64,000 nt of DNA from Camellia lanceoleosa (taxonomy: Eukaryota; Streptophyta; Magnoliopsida; Ericales; Theaceae), in assembly GCA_025200525.1 (NCBI GenBank), contig CM045763.1, forward strand, positions 65,669,018 through 65,733,017. The letters are read 5' to 3'. Shown piece by piece: positions 63,853 to 64,000 of this stretch. Below the pieces are notes generated by a model that was not told the DNA's origin, did no database searches, and worked only from the letters and a program-made list of their open reading frames with translations. How positions within the stretch are numbered: the stretch's first letter is position 1; the number at the start of each line of letters is the position of its first letter. The translations under genes were made by a program, and so were the position numbers.

Positions 63853-64000
63853 ATAATGTTTTTATTACTATGAATTAATACTTCCTACAAAGTATATATG
63901 AATTTGCCAAAATAATAAAATCAAATTGAAAATCAAATTATTTGTACTTGCTCATTTTTAATGTAACCAAACTTAATTTTATATTTTTAAAAACAGCCTA

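Larger units (their letters stand above)
61274..64000. other. AT-rich right end, no gene
   Basis: More than 75 percent A+T with poly-A/T tracts and no ORF above noise. Holds a MITE-like copy (61951-62172), inverted-repeat arm 2 (63563-63641) and two dispersed repeat copies (63416-63545, 63713-63852). Confidence 0.5.

Overview
This is a transposon-dominated stretch of a flowering-plant nuclear genome. The AT-rich background, plant-type MITEs, a polyA SINE, Mutator-, PIF/Harbinger- and hAT-related elements, and Tat-lineage Ty3/gypsy retrotransposons with a second RNase H and antisense extra genes all point that way. The Ogre-like element and CGCTCGAGCG-rich LTR suggest a eudicot, but I cannot name a species. 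I found no intact host protein gene, no tRNA or rRNA gene and no CRISPR array. Every sizeable protein signal belongs to a mobile element and is broken by stops or frameshifts.

Left flank, 1-10.83 kb: a Tourist/hAT-like MITE, a tandem repeat of about 305 bp with a MITE inside its third unit, and then a decayed Mutator-like element (about 1.4-7.8 kb). The C-terminal half of its transposase is still legible on the minus strand (4139-5160). A 1.2-kb hAT-type non-autonomous element (5472-6680) sits inside it. Further right are a 168-bp foldback hAT MITE with a perfect 8-bp target duplication and two more foldback MITEs.

Centre, 10.835-47.514 kb: one nest of two plus-strand Tat-lineage Ty3/gypsy elements. 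The outer element (TE-A) has 741-bp LTRs and a perfect GTAAG target duplication. It is split inside its second RNase H domain by the 24.4-kb inner element TE-B (15887-40303, duplication GCACC), an Ogre-like giant with LTRs of up to 4.36 kb. Both elements carry antisense, intron-containing accessory genes between pol and the 3' LTR. TE-A has one, with a gypsy-type 'putative transposase' domain followed by a coiled coil. TE-B has two distantly related genes of the plant-mobile-domain type. The first large intron of the bigger TE-B gene is almost entirely an 81-bp minisatellite. Clustered GGCCGGCC palindromes, or degenerate versions of them, precede both TE-B antisense genes and also the sense promoter in the 3' LTR. 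The 5' LTR of TE-B has lost that promoter through an 835-bp deletion that carries templated filler, and its U3-side part is about three times more diverged from the 3' LTR than the rest. A hAT MITE (717 bp, perfect 8-bp duplication) sits in TE-A's 3' LTR; subtracting it gives exactly 741 bp again.

Right flank, 47.5-64 kb: a minus-strand non-autonomous copia-like element (48006-51331, AGGAA duplication) containing two MITEs and internal tandem repeats; a decayed PIF/Harbinger-like element (51756-54697) with a trihelix/NAM-associated-type ORF1 remnant but no visible transposase; a SINE (55330-55667) with an 11-bp duplication; two Mutator-type foldback MITEs, one holding a copia solo LTR; a probable 2.15-kb gypsy solo LTR rich in CTCGAG palindromes (59116-61268); and AT-rich sequence with small repeats to the end.

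The history can be partly ordered. TE-A inserted first (LTRs differ at about 53 of 741 positions by eye). TE-B then landed in TE-A, and MITEs and a SINE decorated the region. Most premature stops look like C-to-T changes on one strand or the other, as expected for long-methylated, silent elements.
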